A stretch of 64,000 nucleotides of DNA, taken from Lachnospiraceae bacterium. Lineage in GTDB: Bacteria > Bacillota > Clostridia > Lachnospirales > Lachnospiraceae. This document shows positions 9,231 through 22,262 of this stretch, in pieces; position 1 is the stretch's first letter, and each line of letters starts with the position of its first letter. The stretch is taken from assembly GCA_910575275.1 (NCBI GenBank), contig CAJTEE010000001.1, positions 496,001 through 560,000 of the forward strand, in the 5' to 3' direction. A program made the translations under genes and the position numbers. A model generated the notes under the pieces. That model made no database searches and had not been told where the DNA came from. It worked only from the letters and a program-made list of their open reading frames with translations.

Positions 9231-9259
9231 ATTTTAACACCTTCCGGGCGTTTATTCAA
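9231..9259 (-). promoter_or_regulatory. Promoter of the secA-prfB operon
   Basis: TTGAAT (9259-9254), a 17-nt spacer and TAAAAT (9236-9231), about 65 nt before the secA start. An imperfect CCGG-containing inverted repeat spans the same region. Confidence 0.55.
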
Positions 9260-9327
9260 TGGGTTCCGGGTGTTTTTATGGTTTCTTTATGATCTCTTTA
9301 TCCTATTTTGCCCCAAAACAGGCAGTT

Positions 9328-9744
9328 TCATCCCCTTTTCCCGTCTCCATCCAGACAATAAAAGGTAAATTCCCCCTCTGCTAACAGCTTTTTTCCCTCC
9401 GGCTCCCATACTCTTGCCCGTGCAAAGCAGACGGTTTTCCCGCGTTTGGTAACGGAGGCCTCCGCCGTCAGACGGCCGACCGGCCCGCTTCCGCTTATAA
9501 AGCGAAATGAACTGTCCAGAGTCACATACCGCCTTTCGTCATTTCTCGTCACGAGCCCCGCCGCGATCTCCGCCATATTAAACAAAAGCCCGCCGTGAAT
9601 CCCCCGCATCGCATTTAAGGAGGACTCTGTGATCACCGCCTCCACCTCGGCCCTGTCCTTCGTCAGCCCGACAGCGCAGATTTTGTTATGAAGCATAAAC
9701 GGATTTGACTCATTTACACGCCTGATTTGTTCCTCGTAGTCCAT
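9328..9744 (-). CDS. PaaI-type hotdog-fold thioesterase
   Basis: 138 residues. The motif HGGLLFNMAEIAAG is the active-site segment of the 4HBT/PaaI hotdog family, whose members hydrolyse acyl-CoA thioesters. The rest fits a single hotdog domain (LDSSFRFISGSGPVGRLTAEA). The substrate cannot be deduced. AAGGAGACCACA precedes ATG 9744. It stands alone between secA and an Xre regulator gene. Confidence 0.8.
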   Translation of the reverse strand: MDYEEQIRRVNESNPFMLHNKICAVGLTKDRAEVEAVITESSLNAMRGIHGGLLFNMAEIAAGLVTRNDERRYVTLDSSFRFISGSGPVGRLTAEASVTKRGKTVCFARARVWEPEGKKLLAEGEFTFYCLDGDGKRG

Positions 9745-9865
9745 TGTGGTCTCCTTTTTTCTTCCTTTATAACACTCTTTTCCTGTATACAGACATTTTA
9801 CCAGACACAGGACCTGCCTTCAAGTGAGTAAGCTAAAAAAGAGTACACAGCCGGCCCGTCAGGGC

Positions 9866-9914
9866 TTTTTTGTGTTATAGGAAATTTCAAAGAATTTTCC
9901 TATAACACAAAAAA
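9866..9914. terminator. 19-bp inverted repeat terminator overlapping a stop codon
   Basis: Arms 9866-9884 and 9896-9914 are perfectly complementary over 19 bp, with T-runs at both outer ends and an 11-nt loop. The left arm lies downstream of the regulator gene and the right arm contains its last codons, with the TAG inside the hairpin. It should act in both directions. Confidence 0.8.
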
Positions 9915-10148
9915 ATCCCCGCCAATGACGAGGATTTCTTCCATGCTTATGTGCAGGATTCTGCTTAAAATCAGAAGATTGTCCAAAGATGGAAGTGACT
10001 TTCCCGACAGCCATTTGTAGATCGACTGCGGATTCTCAAAGCCCATCGCGATCTGAATATCCCGTACAGAATACCCGCTTTTCTCTAAAAGTTCTCTGAT
10101 CCGGTTCCCGGTTTCTACCTGATGAATGGACACATACATTGGCTCCAT
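9900..10148 (-). CDS. Xre-family helix-turn-helix regulator (82 aa)
   Basis: A single Cro/C1-type domain: NRIRELLEKSGYSVRDIQIAMGF, then NPQSIYKWLSGKSLPSLDNLLILSRIL and a short tail ending EEILVIGGDFFVL. GGAGGTACCACC precedes ATG 10148. The last codons form part of the terminator stem, so the coding end and the transcription end coincide. It diverges from the methyltransferase gene, with both promoters packed into about 200 bp. Its target is unknown. Confidence 0.85.
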   Translation of the reverse strand: MEPMYVSIHQVETGNRIRELLEKSGYSVRDIQIAMGFENPQSIYKWLSGKSLPSLDNLLILSRILHISMEEILVIGGDFFVL

Positions 10149-10202
10149 GGTGGTACCTCCCCATTTGCCGCCTGTTTGTGCTGATTGGTCTTTGTGTTAT
10201 TC

Positions 10203-10231
10203 AGTATACTATACTTAATGAAATTTGTCAT
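10203..10231 (-). promoter_or_regulatory. Promoter of the Xre regulator gene
   Basis: ATGACA (10231-10226), a 17-nt spacer and TATACT (10208-10203) on the minus strand. Confidence 0.65.
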
Positions 10232-10242
10232 TCAACTTCTGG

Positions 10243-10271
10243 TTGAATTTTCCTCGTTTTTCCGCTATACT
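10243..10271 (+). promoter_or_regulatory. Promoter of the rRNA methyltransferase gene
   Basis: TTGAAT (10243-10248), a 17-nt spacer and TATACT (10266-10271). A perfect 10-bp inverted repeat (10275-10284 with 10298-10307) begins at about the transcription start and could be a 5' hairpin or an operator. Confidence 0.7.
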
Positions 10272-10353
10272 TTGGGTACTGTTCACGGATTCCCTGCGAA
10301 CAGTACCATGCTTTTCAATCGTGTATGTGCCCAAACGGGCGGAAAGGATTTTT

Positions 10354-11562
10354 ATGGGAAGGGAAATGGCATCTGTCTACATCAAGAAGGGAGAAGCACG
10401 GGCTCTGAAGTCCGGAGGGCTCTGGATTTATGACAATGAAATAGAACGGGCAGAAGGGACACTGGAAGCGGGAGATCTCGTACAGGTTTTCGATTTTGAC
10501 GGATACCCGCTGGGAACCGGCTTTATGAATCCCCATTCAAAAATTGCCATCCGTATGCTGACCCGAAAAAAAGAGGCCGTCGTTGATGCCGCCTTTATCG
10601 AAGCGCGTATCCGCTTTGCCTGGGAGTATCGGAAAGCCACGGTCGATACGGCAAGCTGCCGCGTGATCTTCGGCGAAGCCGATTTCCTTCCCGGAATTGT
10701 TGTAGACAAGTTCTCCGACGTCCTGGTCGTTGAATCCCTTTCCTTGGGAATCGACCGCTTAAAGCCGCTCATCGTCGAGGCTTTAAAAAAAGTCCTTTCC
10801 GAGGATGGCATCCGGATTCGCGGCGTATATGAACGCAGTGATGCCAAGGTGCGCCTTCTCGAGGGCATGGAGCGCACCAAAGGCTTCCTCGGAGAAAGCT
10901 TTGACACAAACGTTGAAATCATCGAAAACGGTGTCCGCTACCTGGTCGATGTAAAGGATGGACAAAAGACCGGCTTCTTCCTCGATCAGAAATACAACCG
11001 TCTCGCTATCCACAGACTTTGTGCGGGAAAACGCGTCCTGGACTGCTTTACACATACGGGTTCCTTCGCGCTGAACGCGGGCGTCGCCGGGGCCTGCGAG
11101 GTCCTGGGGGTCGATGCCTCCGAGTCCGCCATCGCCAAGGCCCGGGAAAACGCCGCCTTAAACGGCCTCTCCGACCGCGTCACCTTCCTCACCGCAGACG
11201 TCTTCGAGCTGCTGCCTGAGCTCGAAAAGCGCGGTGAACGGTATGATGTCGTCATCCTCGATCCGCCGGCATTTACAAAGTCTCGCAATTCTGTCAAAAA
11301 TGCGATCCGCGGCTATCGGGAGATCAATCTGCGCGGCATGAAGCTCGTAAAGGATGGCGGCTATCTCGCCACCTGCTCCTGCTCCCACTTCATGACGCCG
11401 GAGCTGTTTGCAAAAACGATCCGCGAGGCGGCCTCCAACGTCCACAGACGCCTCCGCCAGGTGGAAGCCCGCACCCAGTCTCCTGACCATCCGATCCTCT
11501 GGGGCAGCGAGGAATCTTCCTATTTAAAGTTTTTTATTTTCCAGGTGTGTGAGGAGAGATAG
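10354..11562 (+). CDS. Class I SAM-dependent rRNA methyltransferase (RlmI/YwbD type)
   Basis: 402 residues from ATG 10354 (AAAGGA 5 nt upstream); a longer frame exists but its extra residues are not family-like. An N-terminal PUA-like domain (MASVYIKKGEARALKSGGLWIYDNE) is followed by a linker and a Rossmann methyltransferase domain with motif I VLDCFTHTGSFALNAG and motif IV VVILDPPAFTKSR. Relatives methylate a cytosine C5 in 23S rRNA. It converges on glpP with only 6 nt between the stop codons and no obvious terminator. Confidence 0.88.
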   Translation: MGREMASVYIKKGEARALKSGGLWIYDNEIERAEGTLEAGDLVQVFDFDGYPLGTGFMNPHSKIAIRMLTRKKEAVVDAAFIEARIRFAWEYRKATVDTASCRVIFGEADFLPGIVVDKFSDVLVVESLSLGIDRLKPLIVEALKKVLSEDGIRIRGVYERSDAKVRLLEGMERTKGFLGESFDTNVEIIENGVRYLVDVKDGQKTGFFLDQKYNRLAIHRLCAGKRVLDCFTHTGSFALNAGVAGACEVLGVDASESAIAKARENAALNGLSDRVTFLTADVFELLPELEKRGERYDVVILDPPAFTKSRNSVKNAIRGYREINLRGMKLVKDGGYLATCSCSHFMTPELFAKTIREAASNVHRRLRQVEARTQSPDHPILWGSEESSYLKFFIFQVCEER

Positions 11563-11568
11563 GAGCCG

Positions 11569-12129
11569 TCAGATATACCACAGCTCCTCCTTCGTCATTG
11601 ACACTGCATCCGCCCCGGCGTCAAACGCGGCCAGTACATCCTTTTTGTCCGAAAGAAGGCCGCTGGCAATCAGGGGGATATTCGTATATTCCCTCACCAT
11701 TTTGAGAATCTTCGGCATCGCGCCGGGCATGATCTCAATCGCGTCAGGCTTAAAGGCATCAAGCTGCTTCTTAAGCCCGGCAAGCGCCAGGGAATCCACA
11801 AGAAAACTCCTCTGAATCGCAAACAGCCCTAGCTCCCGCGCATGCTTTAAAAGGGCCGGCTTTGTACTGATGATGCCGTCGGCTTTCGTGTTCTCCCGAA
11901 TGAACTGAACCGCAACCTCCTTTGTTCCAAGGCCCGCGATCAGATCTACATGGACAATTGCCGTTCTCCCTTGCCCCTTAATGCACCCGACGATTTCTGC
12001 AATATCGCAGATGGAGCCGAAAAGAATAAAAACCACCCGGCAGTCTGTTTGAAAACAACGATTTAACCCTTCCTTCTCCTTCACAGCCGCGATGACCGGT
12101 GACTTCTCCAGCAAATCCAAAAGCTGCAT
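11569..12129 (-). CDS. glpP: Glycerol-3-phosphate responsive antiterminator GlpP
   Basis: 186 residues matching GlpP throughout: GRTAIVHVDLIAGLGTKE, KADGIISTKPALLKHARELG, IEIMPGAMPKIL and LIASGLLSDKKDV in a TIM-barrel-like order. In Bacillus, GlpP with bound glycerol-3-phosphate prevents termination in the leaders of glycerol genes. Here it is the last gene of the glycerol operon, 13 nt after the HAD phosphatase gene, so the operon appears to encode its own antiterminator. A leader with a terminator-like hairpin lies at the head of this operon. Confidence 0.92.
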   Translation of the reverse strand: MQLLDLLEKSPVIAAVKEKEGLNRCFQTDCRVVFILFGSICDIAEIVGCIKGQGRTAIVHVDLIAGLGTKEVAVQFIRENTKADGIISTKPALLKHARELGLFAIQRSFLVDSLALAGLKKQLDAFKPDAIEIMPGAMPKILKMVREYTNIPLIASGLLSDKKDVLAAFDAGADAVSMTKEELWYI

Positions 12130-12142
12130 ACATTCCTCTCCC

Positions 12143-12940
12143 TTAAAGCGTTGCCAACAGCTCCCCCATCTCCTTCAAATCCGCAAATACCGCATCCGGA
12201 ACCGTATCGGAGCCAGCCAGATCCTCCTTTTTCGTCTCGCCGCTCAATACCAGGATCCCGTGCGCTCCGTTGGCCACGCCGGTCTTTACGTCTGTATACA
12301 GCCTGTCGCCGACGAATGACACATTCTCTCTCCTCGCCCCCGTGAGCCTAAGAACCATATCCACAGTCTCTCGAAACGGTTTTCCCACATACCGCGGCTG
12401 CTTTCCCGTTGACAGGGAGATCGCCGCACACATGGTGCCGCAGTCCGGGATAAAACCGTCCTTTGTCGGACAGTTGATGTCCAGATGCGTCGCCAGAAAG
12501 ACCGCTCCGTTCCGGATATACGTACACGCCCGTTCCAGCTTCTCATACGTTAACGTCATATCAAAGCCGACCACCACCACGTCTGGCATGTCCTTTGTCA
12601 GACGGATCCCGCTCTCCCTGAAATTCTCCTCCAGATCAGGCGTCCCCATAAGGAACACGGATTTTCCCGGATAATACTCTTTCAGATACCGGATCATCAC
12701 ATCGCCGGAGGTGATGATCTGGCTCCGGTCGATCCAACAGTCCATCCTCTCCAGCTTCTCGATATATGTTTTCGGCGATTTCGACGAATTATTGGTAAAA
12801 AATACAAACCGCTTTCCCAGACGTTTTACCTGGCGCAGAAACTCCAGAGAGCCATCCAGGATCTGTGTATCCAGATAAAACGTCCCATCCATGTCCAGTA
12901 CAAACAGCTCTGTCTGCTTCAACAGCTCCTTTTTATCCAT
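12143..12940 (-). CDS. HAD-IIA (NagD-like) sugar phosphatase in the glycerol operon
   Basis: About 265 residues from ATG 12940, which overlaps the preceding stop by 8 nt and has GGAGGAAAG upstream. HAD motif I is VLDMDGTFYLD, motif II FFTNNSS, and the C-terminal GDRLYTDVKTG holds the metal-binding Asp; the cap is of the C2/NagD type. Such enzymes dephosphorylate small phospho-sugars and phosphoglycerol or phosphoglycolate. Its position suggests a housekeeping role against glycerol phosphate by-products (inference). Confidence 0.85.
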   Translation of the reverse strand: MDKKELLKQTELFVLDMDGTFYLDTQILDGSLEFLRQVKRLGKRFVFFTNNSSKSPKTYIEKLERMDCWIDRSQIITSGDVMIRYLKEYYPGKSVFLMGTPDLEENFRESGIRLTKDMPDVVVVGFDMTLTYEKLERACTYIRNGAVFLATHLDINCPTKDGFIPDCGTMCAAISLSTGKQPRYVGKPFRETVDMVLRLTGARRENVSFVGDRLYTDVKTGVANGAHGILVLSGETKKEDLAGSDTVPDAVFADLKEMGELLATL

Positions 12941-13307
12941 CGCAACTTTCCTCCACATCCTTTGTCGCCACCACCCGTACCCCGGTCCCCGCACAATTCC
13001 TGATGATCACATCCCCGATCCGTACCGGCGCCGGGACGCTCGTCTTGCGGATCTCCTCCATGCAGGCAAAGATCTTTTCCTTGGGAATGTCACTCTCCGT
13101 CTTTACCGAGACCCTGGCAATCACGCCGCCTTGTACCCTGACCGTTGAGGTCACAATCCGTGTCGGATTCGTCACTTCTTTTCTCGCATAGACGTCGCCG
13201 CGTGGGCAGGTATTTCCGCTGACGAAAATTCCCTCCGGCGTCATGTTCACCGTAAGCAGACAGCCAAGCGGGCAGCCGATGCAAGTCAGTTCCTTCTCCC
13301 CGTTCAT
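12933..13307 (-). CDS. DUF1667 protein, partner of the FAD oxidoreductases
   Basis: 124 residues from ATG 13307, which shares ATGA with the upstream stop. The N-terminus has TCIGCPLGC, with a further Cys in SGNTCPRGD, a four-Cys arrangement likely to bind zinc or an iron-sulfur cluster. DUF1667 proteins are almost always encoded beside a GlpA-like dehydrogenase and an FAD oxidoreductase, as here. The likely role is an electron-transfer or assembly subunit of an anaerobic glycerol-3-phosphate dehydrogenase (family context plus inference). Confidence 0.85.
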   Translation of the reverse strand: MNGEKELTCIGCPLGCLLTVNMTPEGIFVSGNTCPRGDVYARKEVTNPTRIVTSTVRVQGGVIARVSVKTESDIPKEKIFACMEEIRKTSVPAPVRIGDVIIRNCAGTGVRVVATKDVEESCDG

Positions 13308-14581
13308 TCCTCCACCTCCGTCCGAATCGTGATCTCTTTCAGTCCCGGGGCCTGTAAAAGGCGCTCTCTCGTCAGCGTCACCTGCTCCATCTCTCCCGGA
13401 GTCATCACTCGCCTTTTCTGCCGGCTGATACACGTTTTGTCCAAGTAGACACAGACCGAACGGCCTTTGTATACATCCGAAACACGGAACCGTACGGTCA
13501 CCTTCTCTGCCATGGCCCCGGGGTCAAGAGACTGCGGCACCGTGTACCTTACTCCGTTTTCCGCCCGAAGTATTACGGGTAAATGGCCGGATGTCTCCGA
13601 CTCTGCCCCGCCGTTTCGTACATACCGCGCTGCATGTTCTCCGGCCAGGGCCGCCTCCTCGGAGACATAGTCCACGAGATCATGTACATGCAGTACATTC
13701 CCGCATGCAAAGACCCCGGCCGCCCCCGTCTCCAGCCGGTCGTTGACCATCGGGCCTGACGTCACCGGGTTCATGGGAAGGCCCATTCCCTTCGAAAGCT
13801 CGTTTTCCGGGATCAGGCCGCATGAAAGAAGAAGCGTGTCACAGCGATAATGCTCCTCGGTCCCCGCAATCGGTTTTCTGTCCGGTCCGACCGCGGCCAG
13901 CGTGACCCCCTCGACCCGGTCTTGCCCCTCAATGTCCACCACCGTATAACCAAGCTTCAGGGGAATCCCATAGTCGTCCAGGCACTGCACAATGTTGCGC
14001 TTCAGGCCGCCCGAATAGGGCATGAGTTCTGCCACGGCCTTCACCTTCGCCCCCTCGAGCACCATGCGTCTGGCCATGATCAGGCCGATGTCCCCGGAGC
14101 CCAAGATCACCGCTTCCTTTCCCACCCGATAGCCCTCGATGTTCATCAGGCGCTGCGCCGTACCGGCCGTATAGATCCCTGCCGGTCTGCAGCCCGGGAT
14201 ATTTAAAGCGCCCCGCGGCCTCTCGCGGCAGCCCATCGCAAGGATGAGCGCCTTTGCCCGGATAACCTGCAGCCCCTTCTCGCGGCTGACCACGGTCACC
14301 TCCTTATCCCGGCTGATCGAAAGTACCATGCTGCCAGTACGGCAGGAAATTCCAAGTTCTTTTACCAGCCGGATATACCGGGACGCATACTCCGGCCCTG
14401 TCAGCTCCTCTTTGAAGGTATGCAGGCCAAAACCGTTATGGATACACTGATTCAGAATCCCGCCAAGCACCCGGTCCCGCTCCAGAATCAGAATGTCCTC
14501 CATGCCGTTTTTTCTCGCGGCGGCTGCCGCGGCCAGCCCGGCCGGGCCGCCGCCGATTATGACTATATCATGACAAATCAT
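13304..14581 (-). CDS. FAD/NAD(P)-dependent oxidoreductase of the glycerol operon
   Basis: 425 residues from ATG 14581 (AAGGGAG 8 nt upstream); an upstream frame to 14656 lacks a ribosome site. DIVIIGGGPAGLAAAAAARKNG is the FAD-binding Rossmann motif, AVILGSGDIGLIMARRM the NAD(P)-binding one, and GVFACGNVLHVHDLVDYV the terminal FAD-contact region. It resembles the small-FAD-subunit pyridine nucleotide-disulfide oxidoreductases that accompany GlpA-like dehydrogenases and pass electrons to NAD(P). It sits between the GlpA-like gene and DUF1667 with a 4-nt overlap to the latter. Confidence 0.88.
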   Translation of the reverse strand: MICHDIVIIGGGPAGLAAAAAARKNGMEDILILERDRVLGGILNQCIHNGFGLHTFKEELTGPEYASRYIRLVKELGISCRTGSMVLSISRDKEVTVVSREKGLQVIRAKALILAMGCRERPRGALNIPGCRPAGIYTAGTAQRLMNIEGYRVGKEAVILGSGDIGLIMARRMVLEGAKVKAVAELMPYSGGLKRNIVQCLDDYGIPLKLGYTVVDIEGQDRVEGVTLAAVGPDRKPIAGTEEHYRCDTLLLSCGLIPENELSKGMGLPMNPVTSGPMVNDRLETGAAGVFACGNVLHVHDLVDYVSEEAALAGEHAARYVRNGGAESETSGHLPVILRAENGVRYTVPQSLDPGAMAEKVTVRFRVSDVYKGRSVCVYLDKTCISRQKRRVMTPGEMEQVTLTRERLLQAPGLKEITIRTEVEE

Positions 14582-14662
14582 CCCGTTGTCTCCCTTATTT
14601 TTTCCGATCTTTATTCTTTTAGAGCGTGTCTGAAAATCGCTTTCCGATACGTTCATTTTCAG

Positions 14663-19185
<4,523 letters not shown>

Positions 19186-19349
19186 GAGCGCCACCCCTTT
19201 TCTGTACAGAAACACAAAAAGGCATCAAACCACAGCCATTCGCTCTCTTAAGCAAAACCGCCGTCCGGTCCGATGCCTCTCTTATTCTCTGCATCCATAT
19301 CCTTTTTGAATTCTGATTTTATCTTACCACTCTGTCGGGAAAGAATCAA
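19186..19349 (-). promoter_or_regulatory. Promoter and structured leader of the antiporter-glycerol operon
   Basis: The promoter is TTGATT (19349-19344), a 17-nt spacer and TAAGAT (19326-19321). The leader of about 130 nt holds a closing stem AGAGAGGCATC/GATGCCUUUUU (about 19281-19271 with 19226-19216; 7 Watson-Crick pairs plus G-U extensions) around a smaller hairpin GCTT-AAGA-GAGC, and the U-run lies about 30 nt before the start codon. This is terminator-like. The distal gene glpP encodes an RNA-binding antiterminator, so this is its best candidate target; an unknown riboswitch is an alternative. Confidence 0.5.
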
Positions 19350-19381
19350 GCATTTTGTAAATTTTATCCCTTTCCTGCTGC

Positions 19382-19606
19382 TTACATATTTTTAACTGCA
19401 ATCTCAAATTCCTGCTCCGTATCTACAAAGCTATATGGTTCATACTCGCCATATGCCGATGGGCAGCTGATTACCACAAGCTGAATTGTATCGTACCCTA
19501 CAGATTTCATAAGCCTCGTCTCAAAATCCACCAGATGCGGCCCATGCTCTGTCTGCAAAGCCACGCATCCCAGGTCACCAAACTTCTTCGCAATCAGATA
19601 GCACAT
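19382..19606 (-). CDS. Small conserved protein (DUF6718-like), 74 aa
   Basis: Starts at ATG 19606 with AGGAGG 9 nt upstream; begins [22 protein letters not shown] and contains [15 protein letters not shown] and [18 protein letters not shown] recall similar proteins in Lachnospiraceae as DUF6718 (memory, not a search). No catalytic motif is visible. It overlaps the last 32 nt of the RelA/SpoT-domain gene, so the two were translated as a pair. Toxin-antitoxin-like coupling with an alarmone-synthetase-like protein is one possibility. Confidence 0.65.
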   Translation of the reverse strand: MCYLIAKKFGDLGCVALQTEHGPHLVDFETRLMKSVGYDTIQLVVISCPSAYGEYEPYSFVDTEQEFEIAVKNM

Positions 19607-20240
19607 GCCCAAGCGCCTCCTTAAACTCGCTTTCGTTTTTTATCTTACCTCGTTCATATTCCTGGCGCGAGCAGTACCCGACCTGACTCTTATATTTCCT
19701 TTTATACACATATTTGTGCAGCCAGTTGTTAAACCGGCGGTCATAATAGATGTTGTACTGGATTTCAATCGGGTAGTGGTAACTACTCAATTGAAAATAT
19801 ACATGGACACCTCGATACCCATCATCTTATGATTTTCCACCAGACATATCTGCCACCCGTACATTATCATATCCATCTATCCGCAACACATCCTCATAAT
19901 TATCACAAAGAGTACGAAATCCCAGCATATCCTTAAAAACCTTTGCTGCCTGATGGTCTGGGTAATATCTTTTATATTTTAGTATTGCAGACTGGAGGCT
20001 TTTAATACGATAATCTATCGCGAGTCCGTGGAGCAGCTCATTACCCGCATACCAGCTATGAACATTCAGTAACTCATCAAACAAAAGAGGCTTGTCAAAA
20101 TAATGAAGATTCTTTTTCAGCCTGATACCCAAACCAGATTGATAGGACAACTCCTCAAATGATCTTACAGGCAATCCATCCCTTTTTAATATAGTGTCAA
20201 TCACATTTCTTCCTGCCTCTGTATCAAAAATTTTTGTCAT
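19575..20240 (-). pseudogene. RelA/SpoT-domain protein interrupted by one in-frame TAA
   Basis: One 221-codon frame with TAA at codon 138 (19829-19827); the frame on both sides is the same. Before the stop: R78-x-K80-xxx-S84-xxx-K88 (DYRIKSLQSAILKYK) and D104-MLGFR109. After it: DDGYRGVH (139-146) and PIEIQ with E159 and Q161. These are the ordered motifs of the alarmone synthetase fold (RxKxxxSxxxK, DxxGxR, GYxSxH, ExQ). No HD hydrolase domain or other regulatory domain is present. A single substitution in the codon would restore it; readthrough or a sequencing error are alternatives. No clear ribosome site precedes ATG 20240. Confidence 0.75.
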
Positions 20241-20277
20241 TATGGCATATCCAGAAAATACGCGTCAACGAGGGCCT

Positions 20278-21354
20278 TTAAGCCGTCTCATTCATTTTGG
20301 CCAGCTTCGCCGCCTGGTCGGCCGCGATCAGGCTGTCGATCAGCTCCTGCAGATCCCCATCCATCACCGAATCAATCTTGTACAGCGTAAGCTTGATCCG
20401 ATGTTCAGTCACACGGCCCTGGGGGAAGTTGTAGGTGCGGATTTTCTCGGAACGGTCGCCGGTCCCAATCTGGCTGCGGCGCGCCTCCGCCTCCTCATTC
20501 TGGCGCTTTTCCAACTCCATGTCATACAGCTTCGAGCGCAGGAGGCGGAACGCCTTTTCCTTGTTCTGAAGCTGCGATTTCTCCGTCTGGCTGTAGATCA
20601 CGATACCGGTCGGAAGATGGGTCAGGCGCACGGCTGAATCGGTCGTGTTGACACACTGGCCTCCGTTTCCTGACGCGCGCATGACATCGATCCGGATGTC
20701 CTTGTCGTCGATCACCACATCGAACTCCTCGGCCTCCGGCATGATCGCGACCGTAGCCGTGGAGGTATGAATACGCCCCCCGGATTCCGTCTCCGGTACA
20801 CGCTGTACCCGGTGCACGCCGCTCTCATATTTAAGCTTCGAATACGCTCCCTGACCGGTAATCATGAATTCGACTTCCTTCATCCCGCCGATCCCGCTCT
20901 CGCTGACGTTGATCAGCTCCACTCTCCAGCGCTGGCGCTCCGCATAGTGGATATACATACGGTACAGCTCGGACGCAAAGAGCGCTGCCTCCTCGCCTCC
21001 TGCGCCGGCCCGTATCTCCACGATTACATTCTTGTCGTCATTGGGGTCCTTGGGGAGCAGCAGGATTTTTAGCTGCTGTTCCAGCTCCCCGGTCCGCTTC
21101 TTCGCGCCGGAAAGCTCCTCCTTGGCAAGTTCCCTTAGCTCCTCGTCGCTCTCCTCGTCGAGAAGCGCCAAGCTGTCCTCCATATCCTGCTTCGCCTTTT
21201 TATATTCCCTGTACGCCTCCACGAGCGGCGCAAGATCCACCTGCTCCTTCATGAGTCTGCGAAATTTCCTCTGATCCTCCGTCACCGACGGATTGTTTAA
21301 TTCCAGCATCAGCTCCTCATAATGCCTCAGCATGTCATCCAAACGGTCAAACAT
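20278..21354 (-). CDS. prfA: Peptide chain release factor 1
   Basis: 358 residues. RF1 reads UAG and UAA and releases the finished peptide. Recognition motif PET is in [14 protein letters not shown] (the PxT motif) and catalytic GGQ in [18 protein letters not shown]. It is the last gene of yqhQ-prmC-prfA, starting 17 nt after prmC. PrmC methylates the GGQ glutamine of this protein, so enzyme and substrate are encoded together. Confidence 0.96.
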   Translation of the reverse strand: MFDRLDDMLRHYEELMLELNNPSVTEDQRKFRRLMKEQVDLAPLVEAYREYKKAKQDMEDSLALLDEESDEELRELAKEELSGAKKRTGELEQQLKILLLPKDPNDDKNVIVEIRAGAGGEEAALFASELYRMYIHYAERQRWRVELINVSESGIGGMKEVEFMITGQGAYSKLKYESGVHRVQRVPETESGGRIHTSTATVAIMPEAEEFDVVIDDKDIRIDVMRASGNGGQCVNTTDSAVRLTHLPTGIVIYSQTEKSQLQNKEKAFRLLRSKLYDMELEKRQNEEAEARRSQIGTGDRSEKIRTYNFPQGRVTEHRIKLTLYKIDSVMDGDLQELIDSLIAADQAAKLAKMNETA

Positions 21355-21371
21355 ACGAAACCTCCTCTATC

Positions 21372-22262
21372 TCAAGCCGCAGGCCGACGCCCACAGACCA
21401 CACGGTCCTTTCCTGTCAAATCCTGCCATACGCTCACTTCGCAATAGCCCTGCTCCAAAAACAGCGTCTTCACTGCCTCCCCCTGTTCGCAGCCGATCTC
21501 CACATACACATGGCCGTCCGCCGCAAGATGCTCCCGGCACTCCGCCACCAGCCTCCGATAAAAGGAAAGCCCATCCTCTGCCCCATCCAGGGCGATACGC
21601 GGTTCAAAATCCCGCACCTCAGGCTCCAGATCTTCAATGACGGCGCTCGGAATATAAGGCGGATTGGATACGATCACATCAAATTGTTCTTCTTTTGCAA
21701 ATGCCGCAAACAGATCACTCTGCCGGAAGCGGGGCCTTGCGCACCGCGCCTCGTACCGTTTCGCATTTTCTTCTGCCACAGCCAGAGCCTCCCGTGAAAT
21801 ATCCGCCGCCTCCACGGCAGAATAGCCGCCCAGCACGGCCAGGCTGATTGCAATGCAGCCGGAACCGGTGCACATGTCAAGAAGCCGTATTTCTTTTTCC
21901 GGATAGGCAGCCAGCACAAGCTCCACCAATGTCTCCGTATCCTGCCTGGGTATCAGAACATGCCGGTCTACCAAAAATTCCAGCCCCATAAACGCCTGAA
22001 CCCCTGTTATATGCTGCAGAGGCTCCCGTCTGCCCCGCCGCCAAAGATTCGTTCGATAGAGCGAAAGCCGCTTTTCAAAGTCCGCTTTTGATGCGGGAGA
22101 CTCTCCGGCCCCGCCTGCTTCCTCATGCGAAAGGAGAAGATACTGCGCTCTGGAAAATCCAAACGTCCACTCGAACAAATACCAGGCATCCAGCTCGTAC
22201 TCTGCGATCCCGGCTTTTAAAAGCTCCTGCTTCCCGCTCTCTAAAAGCGCCCGCCAGGTCAT
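21372..22262 (-). CDS. prmC: Release factor glutamine methyltransferase PrmC (HemK)
   Basis: 296 residues. It methylates the glutamine of the GGQ motif in RF1 and RF2 using SAM. Motif I is LLDMCTGSGCIAISLA, the catalytic NPPY is in VSNPPYIPSAVI, and the N-terminal helical domain (WYLFEWTFGFSRAQYLLL) binds the release factor. The start shares ATGA with the stop of the upstream yqhQ-like gene. Confidence 0.95.
   Translation of the reverse strand: MTWRALLESGKQELLKAGIAEYELDAWYLFEWTFGFSRAQYLLLSHEEAGGAGESPASKADFEKRLSLYRTNLWRRGRREPLQHITGVQAFMGLEFLVDRHVLIPRQDTETLVELVLAAYPEKEIRLLDMCTGSGCIAISLAVLGGYSAVEAADISREALAVAEENAKRYEARCARPRFRQSDLFAAFAKEEQFDVIVSNPPYIPSAVIEDLEPEVRDFEPRIALDGAEDGLSFYRRLVAECREHLAADGHVYVEIGCEQGEAVKTLFLEQGYCEVSVWQDLTGKDRVVCGRRPAA

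Noticed and set aside
9841-9872. Short plus-strand hairpin GCCC-GTCA-GGGC with T-run
   Set aside because: No plus-strand transcript ends here; probably part of the larger inverted repeat.
19186-19320. c-di-AMP (ydaO) or fluoride riboswitch in front of the antiporter
   Set aside because: Neither consensus is recognisable; only a generic stem with U-run is supported.
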